A stretch of DNA of 43,749 bases from an uncultured Schlesneria sp. (GCA_903858935.1 CAIOKO010000181.1:1-43749); one strand, 5' to 3'. Shown: positions 1 through 8,945, counted from the stretch's first letter. Made by a program: numbers and translations. The notes: generated by a model from the sequence alone, not told the origin.

Positions 1-99
1 ATCGCCCCACAGACCGTCTGGATCAACCCACCCGATGATTCACCAGAAACCTCTGCAAAACCCAATTTAACTACTCATCAAAAACCAAATACTCACTAA
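1..99 (+). CDS. possible 3' end of a gene cut by the window edge
   Basis: Frame 1 is open from the first base to a TAA at 97-99, giving 32 residues that begin IAPQTVWINPPDD and end in a Pro/Thr/Asn-rich tail. The other two plus-strand frames close sooner. The stretch is short, so an open frame by chance is quite possible, and no domain is recognisable. It is listed only because a gene entering from the left would have to end here. Confidence 0.25.
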   Translation: MAPQTVWINPPDDSPETSAKPNLTTHQKPNTH

Positions 100-154
100 T
101 TTCTTTCACAAAAGTGTCTCAAAGTTATTGACACGCACCGATCCCTGGAAATTG

Positions 155-188
155 CCATAGTTGCCCAAGAACGCCCATGGTTGCCCAA
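155..188. repeat. spaced direct repeat, 14 bp
   Basis: CCATAGTTGCCCAA (155-168) recurs with one change as CCATGGTTGCCCAA (175-188), separated by six bases. Function unknown. Confidence 0.6.
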
Positions 189-348
189 AGTTTTTTGAAA
201 AAAGCAAAATCAGAAAGACATTCACCACGGATCGCACCGATGGGCACGGATCAGAAAAAGACCACGAGGAAAAGGAAAAATCCGGCGGTTGACACCCCCC
301 GGCTCGCCTGGAATGTATGATGGGATATGAGTCCGATCGAACTGGCTT

Positions 349-390
349 GAAGTCGGGCAAACTCGCGCGAAGTCGGGCGAACTCGCGCGA
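349..390. repeat. tandem 20-bp repeat, about two copies
   Basis: The unit GAAGTCGGGCAAACTCGCGC (349-368) is followed directly by GAAGTCGGGCGAACTCGCGC (369-388) and the first bases of a third copy. It is rich in CG and GCGC steps, unlike the AT-richer surroundings. It could be slippage-prone intergenic DNA or a tandem binding site. Confidence 0.7.
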
Positions 391-618
391 ACTTTGACAC
401 GAAATGAGATGGCAAGTCGATGACGGCGGAACGAAGGAAAGAATTTTTGAACAGGGCAGGGGGCCCCTTTAACCAATGAGAGAATGCGGCCGTTAAACTC
501 AGGAATGAGTCAACCGGCAAGAAGAGAACCGAAAACGAAGAATTGCAAGATTCGAACACTTATCAGCAGTCATCTTCGCTAATCAGAAAAAAAAATTCAT
601 TCAGAAGGGGTCACGACG

Positions 619-1431
619 ATGACCGATCAGAAACGCTCATTGGCAGTTCCAAAACGATTCTATGAGCGGCTTCCGACTTTTGACCGGGCGGATGTCGACC
701 GGATGCTGGAAGCGATGCACGTCGACGGGTTTGTTTTAATCCCGGGAGTCCTTCAGACCACAGAAATAAAGATTGCACGAGATAAGATCGACCGCCTGGT
801 ACCGATTGGGTGGGACTTTGAAGGATTAACCGATCATTACAAGAACGTGTTTAATCGGGACCCGTTCTGGCTGTCATTCCTGGATCGCCAAGGGGTCATC
901 GATGTCGCCGAGCGAGCACTTGGCAACAACTGCCACATCATTGGCGAGACGGCCTGGCGCAGTCATCCGGGCCACCGTGGTGTAGGGCTTCATCTGGATT
1001 ACCTGCCGATGGAATGGCCGGCGGATGGAGTTCCTTCAGAAATCCGCTTCCCCATGTTCCTTTGCACGGCCCACTTCTATCTCAGCCCTCAAACGGAAGA
1101 GTTGTGCCCCACGCAAGTCATACCAGGGAGTCACAGGGCGGGGAGGAAACCAGCCCGAACCGAGAAACAGTGGGGTGATCGATTGTTGCAGCCGGTCCTG
1201 TGCAATGCGGGTGATGTTTTGTTGTTTCGTAGTGACCTGTGGCACAGCGGCAGCGATAATCGGACGGTCAATCAGGTCCGCTATCTGCTGCAAGTCCACT
1301 ACGGCCGCCGAGAGATGGCACAGCACTTCGCTCCGTTTCTTGAGTGGCAATTTAACCCGGATGTCCTGGCGGCCTGCAATTCGCGCCAACGACGATTGCT
1401 GGGCGATCATGCTCAGGGTGCATACGATTGA
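619..1431 (+). CDS. phytanoyl-CoA dioxygenase (PhyH) family protein
   Basis: A 270-residue Fe(II)/2-oxoglutarate-dependent oxygenase-like protein with no signal peptide, so probably cytoplasmic. The iron triad is readable: His125 and Asp127 in HLD, and the distal His209 in LWHSGSDN. Arg222 follows in VRYLLQ at the place expected to bind the 2-oxoglutarate carboxylate. An N-terminal helical part with DGFVLIPGVL is typical of PhyH proteins. Family members hydroxylate small molecules or fatty acyl compounds; the substrate cannot be read here. The start is well supported by AGAAGGGG upstream. It is followed by an unrelated small gene on the same strand after about 100 bases. Confidence 0.85.
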   Translation: MTDQKRSLAVPKRFYERLPTFDRADVDRMLEAMHVDGFVLIPGVLQTTEIKIARDKIDRLVPIGWDFEGLTDHYKNVFNRDPFWLSFLDRQGVIDVAERALGNNCHIIGETAWRSHPGHRGVGLHLDYLPMEWPADGVPSEIRFPMFLCTAHFYLSPQTEELCPTQVIPGSHRAGRKPARTEKQWGDRLLQPVLCNAGDVLLFRSDLWHSGSDNRTVNQVRYLLQVHYGRREMAQHFAPFLEWQFNPDVLAACNSRQRRLLGDHAQGAYD

Positions 1432-1532
1432 GGGCCAACAAAACAGAAGATTACAACGACTGTACTCGCGCCCTGATTGTGGGTTAGTCTTTCGTCCTGC
1501 CGGCCTGGAACTGGCTGCTGAGAGGTATCCAG

Positions 1533-1955
1533 ATGTCCGCGTACAGAACAAAGATCGGCGACAAAACCGGGCCGCTCGAACTGACAACGCCTCCAGGCAC
1601 AAGTTCGTATACGATGCATGTCGAGGAAAAAGAGGGACAGGAAATCCTCGTGTGTACCGTGGGAAAGACGGTACTGCATTATGACTCGCGATGTCTCGAC
1701 GACCTTGCATTGATGCTTAAGAAACACGGCGACTGGATGATGCTCGGAAGCAAGGACGAGAAGCAGGAGACGGAGGAGGGGACGGTCGAACATTGGGGTC
1801 GTTCGACGAGCAATCCGATTGGCGGTTGGTATGGCTTGAAAAAGAATTTTCGTGGTCGATTCGCCATGTACATTCCGCCGCTGATGGAACACCTGGGACT
1901 CGCGGAAGTTGAGCACAATCCGAAAAACAATCGAATGCGATATCGAGACAAATAG
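1533..1955 (+). CDS. conserved-looking hypothetical protein, 140 aa
   Basis: A 140-residue soluble protein without signal peptide or membrane segment. The start has a good ribosome binding site (GAGAGG, seven bases before the ATG). Visible features are an N-terminal beta-rich part, a helix with KKHGDWM, then SNPIGGWYGLKKNFRGRFAMYIPPLMEHLGLAEV and a basic end. The pattern of short charged motifs and aromatic residues looks like a real folded domain, but I cannot assign a family with confidence. It could share a transcript with the dioxygenase gene about 100 bases upstream. Confidence 0.75.
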   Translation: MSAYRTKIGDKTGPLELTTPPGTSSYTMHVEEKEGQEILVCTVGKTVLHYDSRCLDDLALMLKKHGDWMMLGSKDEKQETEEGTVEHWGRSTSNPIGGWYGLKKNFRGRFAMYIPPLMEHLGLAEVEHNPKNNRMRYRDK

Positions 1956-1987
1956 ACATTTCACAACCTCACAGGCCGTGAAACGAC

Positions 1988-2028
1988 AAAAAAGACCGCA
2001 GCGGTGAACTGATGTTGCACCGCTGCGG
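1988..2028 (-). terminator. intrinsic terminator of the minus-strand TPR gene
   Basis: A perfect 11-bp stem (CCGCAGCGGTG at 1996-2006, CACCGCTGCGG at 2018-2028) with an 11-base loop. Read on the minus strand it is followed by TC and six T (complement of 1988-1993). It lies about 50 bases beyond the stop codon of the 2081-3499 gene. On the plus strand no T-run follows, so it is directional. Confidence 0.85.
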
Positions 2029-2080
2029 ATTCGTCTGTCATCGTCTTTCGTCGACACTTATTCGAACTGTTGGATGTCGA

Positions 2081-3499
2081 CTATTTTCCGAACGATTGCA
2101 GCGCGTATTGGGCACCGCGAAATGCGGAAAGTTGTGCTGCCTTGGTTTGGAGGACTTGCTTGTAGAAGGCCGTGGCATTGGTTTTGTCGTTCGCAGCATA
2201 TCGGCGTTCCGCAATGAAGAAGTAAGCTTCGCAGCGCTGTGCGTTTTTCATTTTCGGGTCGGCGGTTGCTGTCACGAAGTTATCGAGTTGTTGTTCCGAG
2301 AGCTTTCCACCCAGGAAAAGGACGAGAGCATCGATCCAATCTCGCTCGTTCTCGGGTTTGGCCGCGCTCGCTTCTGCGATGTCGGTGACGGCATCGGGTT
2401 TCCCCGAAAGAACCAGTGACCATAAGAGCCACGGGTTCAAATATCGTGTCGCGTTGGCGTCAATTTGCATGGCCTGACTGAACGCTTCACCTGCGCCTGG
2501 ATAATCCTTGGAGAAGAATTTTGCAAAACCGAGATCGGCGTATGCAACCGGGTTTTGTGGCGTCAGGCGAATTGCCTGCATGTAGTCTTCAATCGCTCCT
2601 GAAGTGTTTCCCTGCGAGAGGCGACAGGTTCCGCGCAGGCTGGTGAAGAGCGGGTTATTCGGTTCGATGCTGATTGCTTTGGTGAAATCCTGCTCTGCAT
2701 CCTTCAGGTTCCCTACACCTTGATAAGTGTAGCCACGGTTCGTGTAGGCCACGGCAAAGTTTTTGTCGATTTCCAGGGCTTTGTTGAAGTCGTTGATCGC
2801 TTCTTGAGGTTTACCCTGCTGCTGATAGCACAACCCTCGATTGTTATAGACAAGATGGTTGTTAGGGAATGTTTCGATGGCGGCTGTAAACGCGGCCAGG
2901 GCCTTGTCAGGCTGGCCGGAGACGTTGAAAGTCTCGGCCAGGCCGACATGAGCACCCAGATGGGCTGGATCACTTTTGATCGCCGCCTGATAGTCTTCGA
3001 TGGCCGCGTTCAAATCTTTGAGGTGAATGTAAGCCGCAGCACGCTGGTACAGGACATTCGCTTTTTCGTCGGGCTTGAGATTCGCACGATTCAGGACATT
3101 CTTGGTGGCGACATCGACCGCCACAATCGCGTGCTCTTTCTTCCCTTCCATATTTGCCAATGCAATCATCCCGTACAGGTAGGGAAGGTAATAGTTGACG
3201 ACAGAGCTCCCGCCGATCTTGAGTGATTCACGAGCATCCTGAATCCCTTCACGTAATTCCCCGATATCTCGTTTGAAGACCCCCAGTTCCACTCGCGAAC
3301 TGGCCCGAAGATACATGGCAGCATGATCTTTTGGATTCAGAGCGAGGACTTTGGTCGTTAATTCTTTGCACTTGGCAAAGTCACCCTGTTGATAAGCCGC
3401 CTCGGCATCTTTCTTCATCTTTTCTTGTTCTGCATCGGATTGAGCCGCTGCGATTGATCCCCAACATAAAATGAGCACGATCCAATATCGACGAAACAT
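2081..3499 (-). CDS. secreted tetratricopeptide-repeat protein
   Basis: A 472-residue protein with an N-terminal signal peptide (MFRRYWIVLILCWGSIAAAQ) followed by a run of TPR units. Typical TPR signatures are VLYQRAAAYIHLKDLNAAIEDY, VYNNRGLCYQQQGKPQEAI and AYTNRGYTYQGVGNLKDAEQDF. A C-terminal part without clear repeats (LFLGGKLSEQQL ... RCEAYFFIAERRYA) resembles the tail of NlpI-like lipoproteins, though there is no lipobox. The ATG at 3499 is chosen because GGAG lies six bases upstream; a TTG four codons earlier is weaker. Likely a periplasmic scaffold; partner unknown. It is single-gene and ends at a strong terminator. Confidence 0.85.
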   Translation of the reverse strand: MFRRYWIVLILCWGSIAAAQSDAEQEKMKKDAEAAYQQGDFAKCKELTTKVLALNPKDHAAMYLRASSRVELGVFKRDIGELREGIQDARESLKIGGSSVVNYYLPYLYGMIALANMEGKKEHAIVAVDVATKNVLNRANLKPDEKANVLYQRAAAYIHLKDLNAAIEDYQAAIKSDPAHLGAHVGLAETFNVSGQPDKALAAFTAAIETFPNNHLVYNNRGLCYQQQGKPQEAINDFNKALEIDKNFAVAYTNRGYTYQGVGNLKDAEQDFTKAISIEPNNPLFTSLRGTCRLSQGNTSGAIEDYMQAIRLTPQNPVAYADLGFAKFFSKDYPGAGEAFSQAMQIDANATRYLNPWLLWSLVLSGKPDAVTDIAEASAAKPENERDWIDALVLFLGGKLSEQQLDNFVTATADPKMKNAQRCEAYFFIAERRYAANDKTNATAFYKQVLQTKAAQLSAFRGAQYALQSFGK

Positions 3500-3731
3500 G
3501 GGTAACTCCAAGAGTTGGCTGGCACGTAAAACATCTCTGCAATCGCATGATTCAATCCGGAACCGGCAATTGCGTCAACATGTCCTGAGAAAACGCTGGT
3601 CGAAAAGTTTGCGGTAAACGTGGGCTTGTCTGTGGCGATCGACCAATCTGAACGCGATTACGAATTAAAAATGGAATCGCCGGTTTGGCCTGAATCAACG
3701 CCTAAACCTTGATCGAACCCGTTGGAACTCC

Positions 3732-3760
3732 TTGACATGACGAGTCGTGGTCAGTATCGT
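3732..3760 (+). promoter_or_regulatory. candidate sigma-70-type promoter for nusA
   Basis: TTGACA (3732-3737), a 17-base spacer, then TATCGT (3755-3760). The -35 box is a perfect consensus; the -10 box matches four of six. If used, the nusA leader would be about 350 nucleotides long and would include the terminator-like hairpin and the repeated hairpins downstream. Confidence 0.45.
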
Positions 3761-3997
3761 CAGCGTTGCACGGAAGGGATGTTCCTCTGCAAGTCGACAG
3801 ACACAATTAACAGTCTGAGGCAATTTTTGTTGGATGAGCGTCCATGATGTGTGGTTTTGAGTCTCAGCTTTTGAGCGGAGTCAATTTCCATGTAGCCTGA
3901 AATAACGACAGGTTCCTGGTCGGCACCGCGATTTACAATCGGAGCACCGGTTGTGGGTAGGTGTCATAGTCGGCTTTGACAAGCTTGACTGCGAACG

Positions 3998-4023
3998 AAG
4001 TGGGACTTGTGCCCGCTTTTTTT
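3998..4023 (+). terminator. terminator-like hairpin inside the nusA leader
   Basis: AAGTGGG (3998-4004) pairs with CCCGCTT (4012-4018) through seven pairs including one G-U, with a seven-base loop. A run of seven T (4017-4023) follows, then G and five more T. No plus-strand gene lies upstream for it to terminate, so it sits in the nusA leader about 95 bases before the start codon. That makes an attenuator plausible. The stem is short, so termination may depend on NusA itself. Confidence 0.55.
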
Positions 4024-4042
4024 GTTTTTAGAGATGGAACTT

Positions 4043-4106
4043 GTATTGGCGATTTTCGCCACGTTGTCACGTTGTATTGTACTGGCGATTTTCGCCACGA
4101 TGTAAT
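4043..4106 (+). repeat. duplicated small hairpin directly upstream of nusA
   Basis: Two copies of TGGCGATTTTCGCCA (4047-4061 and 4083-4097) are exactly 36 bases apart. Each is a six-pair stem with a TTT loop. The similarity extends outward (GTAYTGGCG..., ...CCACGWTGT), giving about 24 matching bases in a 28-base unit. The second hairpin ends ten bases before the nusA ribosome binding site AGAGGT (4107-4112). This suggests a protein- or RNA-binding site in the leader. Confidence 0.75.
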
Positions 4107-4118
4107 AGAGGTAGCGTA

Positions 4119-5483
4119 ATGAACGGTCCCGAACTCTTGCGAATCGTCGATGCGATTCACAGAGATAAGAGTATTGACAAGGAGATCGTGTTCGAAGGGA
4201 TCGAGCAGGCGATCCTTTCGGCGGCGCGGAAACATTACGGCGAAGAAGAGACAATCGAAGTTCATGTTGATCGGGCCTCTGGACATCCAACCGTCAAGAC
4301 AAACGGTAAAGATGTAGATTCTGATGCTTTAGGTGAATTGCTGGGGCGTATTTCTGCCCAGACCGCCAAACAAGTGATGATTCAAAAGATCCGCGAAGCA
4401 GAACGGGATTCGTTGTTTGACGAATACGTTGACCAGCGGAATCAAATCGTCACCGGTACCGTGGCGAAGCTCGAAGGTGGTTCATCGATCGTCAATCTGG
4501 GTAAGGTTGAGGGATTGCTGCCCAGGGGCGAACAGATTCCTGGCGAAGGTTTTCGCGTTGGTGATCGGGTTCGCGCGATCGTCCTTGAGGTGCGTAAATC
4601 CGGTAGTCGCGTCAAAATTATTCTTTCGCGTACACACGTTGAATTTGTCCGCCGGCTTTTTGAGCTGGAAATCCCCGAGGTTTCTGAGCGAATCATTGAA
4701 GTTCGATCTCTGGCCCGTGAGGCAGGGTATCGGTCCAAGGTTGCGGTCAGCTGTATTGATAACAATATCGACGCAGTTGGCGCCTGTGTCGGTGTTCGCG
4801 GTGCTCGAATCAAGAACATCACCGGCGAACTCGGTGATGAGAAAATTGATATTGTTCGCTGGAACGATTCTCTGCAGGTACTTGTCCCCAACGCGTTACA
4901 ACCGGCTGAGGTTGAAGACGTCATTCTGTGTCCGATGCTGGGACGCGTGATTGTGCTGGTTCGTGACGATCAATTATCGTTGGCGATCGGGAAACGCGGA
5001 CAAAACGTTCGACTCGCTTCCAAGCTGGTCGGTTGGGATATCGAAGTGATGACTCGGGAAGAGCTTGATGAGCAGCTTGAGCGTGCCGTCCAAGCGTTTT
5101 CTGAGACACCTGATGTCACGGCAGACTTGGCAGAAAGTCTTGTTGCACAAGGATTTTTGAGCTTCGACGACCTTTCAGTCATCGAACCTGATCAATTGGC
5201 GGAAATGGGTGGGCTGACGGAAGAGCAGTGCGACGCGATTGTTGCTCATGCGGAAAAAGAGAGTGAGCGACTGGAGTTAGAGCAGCGTCAGCGTCGTGCC
5301 CAAGAGAAGGCTCAAGAGCATGATAAATTTGACCAGGAACGCCGAAAGCCAGCTGAAAAGCCCAAGCCGACTCTTGAATCGAACAATGGTGCCGCCAGTT
5401 CAAATGGCGAAAATCACGTGGCAAAGAATGATGTCGTCGGCGCGAGTGGTGATCCAGATGTAGAGCACCAGCCGGCCCCGTAG
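4119..5483 (+). CDS. nusA: transcription termination/antitermination factor NusA
   Basis: A 454-residue NusA. Order of domains: N-terminal RNA-polymerase-binding domain (1-105), S1 domain (about 109-171, [12 protein letters not shown] ... KIILSRTH), KH1 ([11 protein letters not shown], 225-235), KH2 ([11 protein letters not shown], 290-300), then one helix-hairpin-helix segment (about 334-380, [23 protein letters not shown]). A charged, low-complexity tail of about 70 residues follows. NusA binds elongating RNA polymerase and modulates pausing, termination and antitermination. The ATG at 4119 has AGAGGT six bases upstream. A TTG at 4041 would only add a duplicated peptide encoded by the repeated hairpins. 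infB follows 400 bases downstream. Confidence 0.95.
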   Translation: MNGPELLRIVDAIHRDKSIDKEIVFEGIEQAILSAARKHYGEEETIEVHVDRASGHPTVKTNGKDVDSDALGELLGRISAQTAKQVMIQKIREAERDSLFDEYVDQRNQIVTGTVAKLEGGSSIVNLGKVEGLLPRGEQIPGEGFRVGDRVRAIVLEVRKSGSRVKIILSRTHVEFVRRLFELEIPEVSERIIEVRSLAREAGYRSKVAVSCIDNNIDAVGACVGVRGARIKNITGELGDEKIDIVRWNDSLQVLVPNALQPAEVEDVILCPMLGRVIVLVRDDQLSLAIGKRGQNVRLASKLVGWDIEVMTREELDEQLERAVQAFSETPDVTADLAESLVAQGFLSFDDLSVIEPDQLAEMGGLTEEQCDAIVAHAEKESERLELEQRQRRAQEKAQEHDKFDQERRKPAEKPKPTLESNNGAASSNGENHVAKNDVVGASGDPDVEHQPAP

Positions 5484-5884
5484 GCTTTCTGGTGAAGGTG
5501 TCTCAAGTTAAATTGGTGTCTGAATTGATTCAGAGTTTTGTTCGAAGAATTTGGAGCGCAGGCGATTCGCGTGCGTTTTGCAAATGGCGAAAGCCTCTTT
5601 TAGGGAAACATTGAAGCCCGTAAGACAATGCCGATTTGGGTTGGCAGCCCGAAGTTCAACGTCGTCATCAGTAGATTAATAGATGCAGGCGAACTTTTTT
5701 GTTTCGGATGTGAGGTTTCGAGATTGAGACCGAACGGCAAGAGGCAACAAGTTTCGATGGCGTTTGAGAAAAATTGAATTCGGGCAAAGGTGTCTGGGGC
5801 AGAATGTGACGTCCCCGACGAACTCTTTGTCGTTGCAGTAAAGCCGGGAACACCGGTCGGGCATTTCCCACGAAGGACTCGCGT
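5484..5884 (+). other. intergenic region between nusA and infB
   Basis: These 401 bases separate two genes that are usually close together. I see no gene on either strand that looks real, no clear terminator and no strong promoter. A ribosome binding site GAAGGA (5872-5877) precedes the TTG start of infB. The region may be a long spacer in a nusA-infB transcript or hold an infB promoter that I cannot identify. Confidence 0.5.
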
Positions 5885-8800
5885 TTGAAAATCCGGATCT
5901 TCGCTCTTGCCAAAGAGCTTGATATCGATAGTAAATTATTGATCGACTTCTGTGCCAAAGCCGGGATAATGATCAAGAATTCCGCGTTGGCGAGTATCTC
6001 GCCTGAAGAGCGGGATCGAGTGTTGGATATCATTCGATCGAACGGTTCATCTCCCGTCCAGGCGACCGTTGCGCCGGTGGCAGTCAATCAGGTGGTTTCG
6101 AGAGATCCCGTAATTGACGTTGCCGCCAAGTCTCGGCCAATTCGCGTCATGGGGGCAAAGCCACCTTTGATGGTTCCACGGTCGAGGCAAGCCGACTCTG
6201 TTTCACCGAAAGCCGTGATTGATGATCATGCTGCCGCGCCGGCAGAAGCGAGTGACGTGGAGCCTGAAGTCGCTGTCGTACCTCGGCAAAGTGAAACAAC
6301 TGCGGTTGCAGCTGAAACGCACGACTTGCCAGTTGATGGAGATGGTCCAGTCGTAACGGCTGCAGATTCAGAACACTCCAAACTGGCAACCCATGAAACG
6401 GTTGAAGCTTTGAATCCGGCCCCCGTCGTGCCGGTCGTCACAGCGCCGCCTGCTGTTGCAGCACCAGCCATCACGGCGCCGGTTGTCACAACGCCGGCCG
6501 TAACGACAGCACAGGCCAAAACGCCGGTTTCCGCAACGCCACCCGGGAAATTGTCAACTCCAGCCTCAAGAGCCCGGGCATTACCAGCTAGTGAAGACAA
6601 AGGCTCACTTGCTCCACCTCCACCGCCAGCCCGTTCTGATTTTGCGGCACCAACGGCACCTCAAAAATCGATGCGAGTGATGGTTTCACGTGGGACTGCT
6701 GACGTCGGGGGTGCCAAGGGTGCCGCAGCGGCAGCGCCGCCACCGATTAAAAAAGCGAAAGCGGCTGCCGGTCCACTGATTGCGGAAATTCCACGCTTTA
6801 AGGCGCCTCCGTCAACAAAGGCTCCAAAGCCCGAAGAAGCGGCACCGCAGCGGCCTACCCAACGATTTAATGCTGACGGGCCTCCGAAAGATGCCCCGCT
6901 CGGACCAATCATTCGCAAGCGACCAGAGTCTGCGAAGCCGAAAAAACCTGGCGATGAAGAGCCAGAAGATTTGAAAGGCAAAAAGCACGTTGGGGGCGCT
7001 TCACTGCAAGATGCTCGCAACTTGCGTCGCAAGGTTTCCCTGAAGGATATCGACGAAGAAGAAGAACGAACCGGTCGCGGTTCACGCGTTCGCCCCAAGC
7101 CACAGCGGCGATCAGGCCCAGTGCCGCTGAAGTCAACTGCCGAACTGGAACTTCCTCTTACCGTTCGATCCCTCTCCGAAGGGATTGGTCGTCCTGCCAA
7201 GTCGATTATGCAGATCCTCTGGCAGCGAGGAGACATGGTGACTATTAACTCCGCCCTCGAAGAAGAAGTCGCGATCGAAGTATGTCTTGAACTGGGTGTA
7301 GACCTGCAAATTCGTCACGAAAAGACAATTGAGGAAGAGGTCACAGAAGTTGCGGAAGGCGAAGATCGACCTGAAGACTTGCAGACTCGTCCGCCGATTA
7401 TCACGATTCTCGGACACGTTGATCACGGCAAAACGACACTCGTTGACAAGTTGCGATCCGCAAATGTCGCCGCATCTGAACATGGTGGAATTACCCAGCA
7501 CATCGCTGCTTATCAGATCGAGCACAATGGTCATAAGCTGACATTTGTTGACACTCCAGGTCACGCCGCCTTCGGTGAGATGCGGGCTCGCGGTGCAACC
7601 GTAACCGATATCGTTGTATTGGTTGTGGCGGCCAATGACGGCGTCATGCCTCAGACGATCGAATGTATTTCTCATGCTCGAGCGGCGAACGTGCCGCTGG
7701 TTGTGGCAATGAATAAGGTCGACTTGCCTGACCGTAACGAACAACGAGTGCTCACAGATCTGTCGGCACATAACGTGTTAGCGGCGGAATGGGGCGGTGA
7801 TGTCGAAGTGATTCGAACTTCTGGCCTGACCGGGCAGGGGTTGCCGGAACTTCTCGACACCTTGCTGTTGACGGCAGAACTGCACGAGTTCAAAGCCAAC
7901 CCCAATCGTCCCGCCTCGGGAGCGTGTCTGGAAGCGTTCCGCGATGAAGGTCGCGGCCCGTTGGCGTGGCTGATTGTTCAAAAGGGAACGCTGCGAGTTG
8001 GCGACGTTGTCCTTTGCGGTGGAGCTTTTGGTCGTATTCGTGCGATGTACAACGAACGTGATGAAGAGTTGGAAGAAGCATTGCCATCAACACCTGTTAA
8101 GGTGGCTGGATTGGACATTGTTCCCGGCCCTGGCGATCAGTTCCTGGTCCTTGCAGATGTCGATGCCGCCAGAGAGGCAGCTGAAGAACGACGCCAGAAG
8201 GGTCGTGCATCGGTCCTTGCCAACATGGGTGGCAAGAGAACTCTGGAAGACATTCTGAATGCGGCGGCCGAAGGGGAAATCCGGGATCTGGCGGTGATTA
8301 TCAAGGCTGATACACCAGGCTCACTGGAAGCAATTCGCAGTGAGATGAATAAATTTGAACATCCGGAAGTTCGGGTCAAACTTCTCCATCAGGGGGTAGG
8401 TGGTGTCAATGAGAGCGATGTTTATCTGGCATCGGCTTCAAACGCCGTGATTTTCGCCTTCCACGTCATTGCCGACAATCAGGCTCAACTGCTGGCTCAG
8501 CAGGAAGGGGTCGAGATCCGGCGCTACAGCATCATTTACGAGGTGATGGACGAGATTCGTAAGATTCTCGAAGGGATGCTCAAACCGGAACAAAGGGAAG
8601 TTGCCACAGGTCGAGCGATTGTGCTGCGAACGTTCAGCATCACTCGTTTCGGAACGATCGCTGGATGTCGGGTTCTTAACGGAACAATTGAACGATCCAG
8701 TCGTATTCATTTGATTCGCGAACAACGAGTCATTAATACATACGGGATCGCTTCGTTGAAACGGGAAAAAGAAGATGCCCGTGAAGTCCGCGAAGGGATG

Positions 8801-8896
8801 GAATGTGGTATTCGATTAGAAAACTATAATGACGTCAAAGAGGGAGATCTTCTGGAAGCGTTTAAGATCGAAGAAGTCAAACGGAAGTTAGAGTAG
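5885..8896 (+). CDS. infB: translation initiation factor IF-2
   Basis: A 1003-residue IF-2. It starts with an IF2_N domain (KIRIFALAKELDIDSKLLIDFCAKAGI). A long Pro/Ala/Val-rich linker, about residues 60-370, is probably disordered. A second IF2_N-like segment follows (VRSLSEGIGRPAKSIMQILWQRGDMVTINSAL). The GTPase domain has GHVDHGKT (510-517), DTPGH (556-560) and NKVD (610-613), followed by the C-terminal beta-barrel and fMet-tRNA-binding domains. IF-2 brings initiator tRNA to the 30S subunit and promotes subunit joining. The start codon is TTG, with GAAGGA upstream; no ATG gives a full N-terminal domain. A strong terminator follows the stop codon. Confidence 0.96.
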   Translation: MKIRIFALAKELDIDSKLLIDFCAKAGIMIKNSALASISPEERDRVLDIIRSNGSSPVQATVAPVAVNQVVSRDPVIDVAAKSRPIRVMGAKPPLMVPRSRQADSVSPKAVIDDHAAAPAEASDVEPEVAVVPRQSETTAVAAETHDLPVDGDGPVVTAADSEHSKLATHETVEALNPAPVVPVVTAPPAVAAPAITAPVVTTPAVTTAQAKTPVSATPPGKLSTPASRARALPASEDKGSLAPPPPPARSDFAAPTAPQKSMRVMVSRGTADVGGAKGAAAAAPPPIKKAKAAAGPLIAEIPRFKAPPSTKAPKPEEAAPQRPTQRFNADGPPKDAPLGPIIRKRPESAKPKKPGDEEPEDLKGKKHVGGASLQDARNLRRKVSLKDIDEEEERTGRGSRVRPKPQRRSGPVPLKSTAELELPLTVRSLSEGIGRPAKSIMQILWQRGDMVTINSALEEEVAIEVCLELGVDLQIRHEKTIEEEVTEVAEGEDRPEDLQTRPPIITILGHVDHGKTTLVDKLRSANVAASEHGGITQHIAAYQIEHNGHKLTFVDTPGHAAFGEMRARGATVTDIVVLVVAANDGVMPQTIECISHARAANVPLVVAMNKVDLPDRNEQRVLTDLSAHNVLAAEWGGDVEVIRTSGLTGQGLPELLDTLLLTAELHEFKANPNRPASGACLEAFRDEGRGPLAWLIVQKGTLRVGDVVLCGGAFGRIRAMYNERDEELEEALPSTPVKVAGLDIVPGPGDQFLVLADVDAAREAAEERRQKGRASVLANMGGKRTLEDILNAAAEGEIRDLAVIIKADTPGSLEAIRSEMNKFEHPEVRVKLLHQGVGGVNESDVYLASASNAVIFAFHVIADNQAQLLAQQEGVEIRRYSIIYEVMDEIRKILEGMLKPEQREVATGRAIVLRTFSITRFGTIAGCRVLNGTIERSSRIHLIREQRVINTYGIASLKREKEDAREVREGMECGIRLENYNDVKEGDLLEAFKIEEVKRKLE

Positions 8897-8918
8897 GTTT
8901 TCGCCATCCATCGGTGAA

Positions 8919-8945
8919 AAAAGGGCCGCTTCAGGCGGCCCTTTT
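8919..8945 (+). terminator. intrinsic terminator between infB and rbfA
   Basis: GGGCCGC (8923-8929) and GCGGCCC (8935-8941) form a GC-rich stem with a TTCAG loop. Flanking AAAA and TTTT extend the pairing to 11 bp. The T-run is only four bases long, so read-through into rbfA is likely. It lies 22 bases after infB and 21 bases before rbfA, so rbfA is either partly uncoupled from infB or served by another promoter. Confidence 0.75.

Larger units (their letters stand above)
100..618. other. non-coding, repeat-rich stretch upstream of the dioxygenase gene
   Basis: I see no convincing gene here; the minus-strand open frames are low-complexity and unlike real proteins. The stretch holds a spaced duplication (155-188), a tandem 20-bp repeat (349-390) and a run around 220-275 with repeated CACGGATC-like and GGGCACGG words. 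TTGACA words occur at 128-133 and 394-399, but neither has a good -10 box 17 bases downstream. A ribosome binding site AGAAGGGG lies just before the ATG at 619. Confidence 0.5.
3500..4118. other. long intergenic region, divergent promoter zone and nusA leader
   Basis: About 620 bases lie between the start of the minus-strand TPR gene and nusA. No credible gene is present; in particular no rimP, which precedes nusA in many bacteria. The region carries a promoter-like sequence (3732-3760), a small hairpin CGATT-TAC-AATCG (3929-3941), a terminator-like structure (3998-4023) and a duplicated hairpin (4043-4106). No tRNA cloverleaf was recognised. Confidence 0.6.

Noticed and set aside
1036-1710. 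Minus-strand open frame across the dioxygenase gene and its neighbour
   Set aside because: Antisense to two well-supported genes, with no recognisable motif.
3900-4000. tRNA or known small RNA in the nusA leader
   Set aside because: Short hairpins and a GGTTC-like word occur, but no cloverleaf or known RNA fold could be assembled.
4043-4106. CRISPR-like array upstream of nusA
   Set aside because: Only two copies, each a small palindrome with a short spacer, and no cas genes.
4041-4118. N-terminal extension of NusA from a TTG
   Set aside because: It only translates the duplicated hairpin sequence into a repeated YWRFSPRC peptide, and the ATG at 4119 has a good ribosome binding site.
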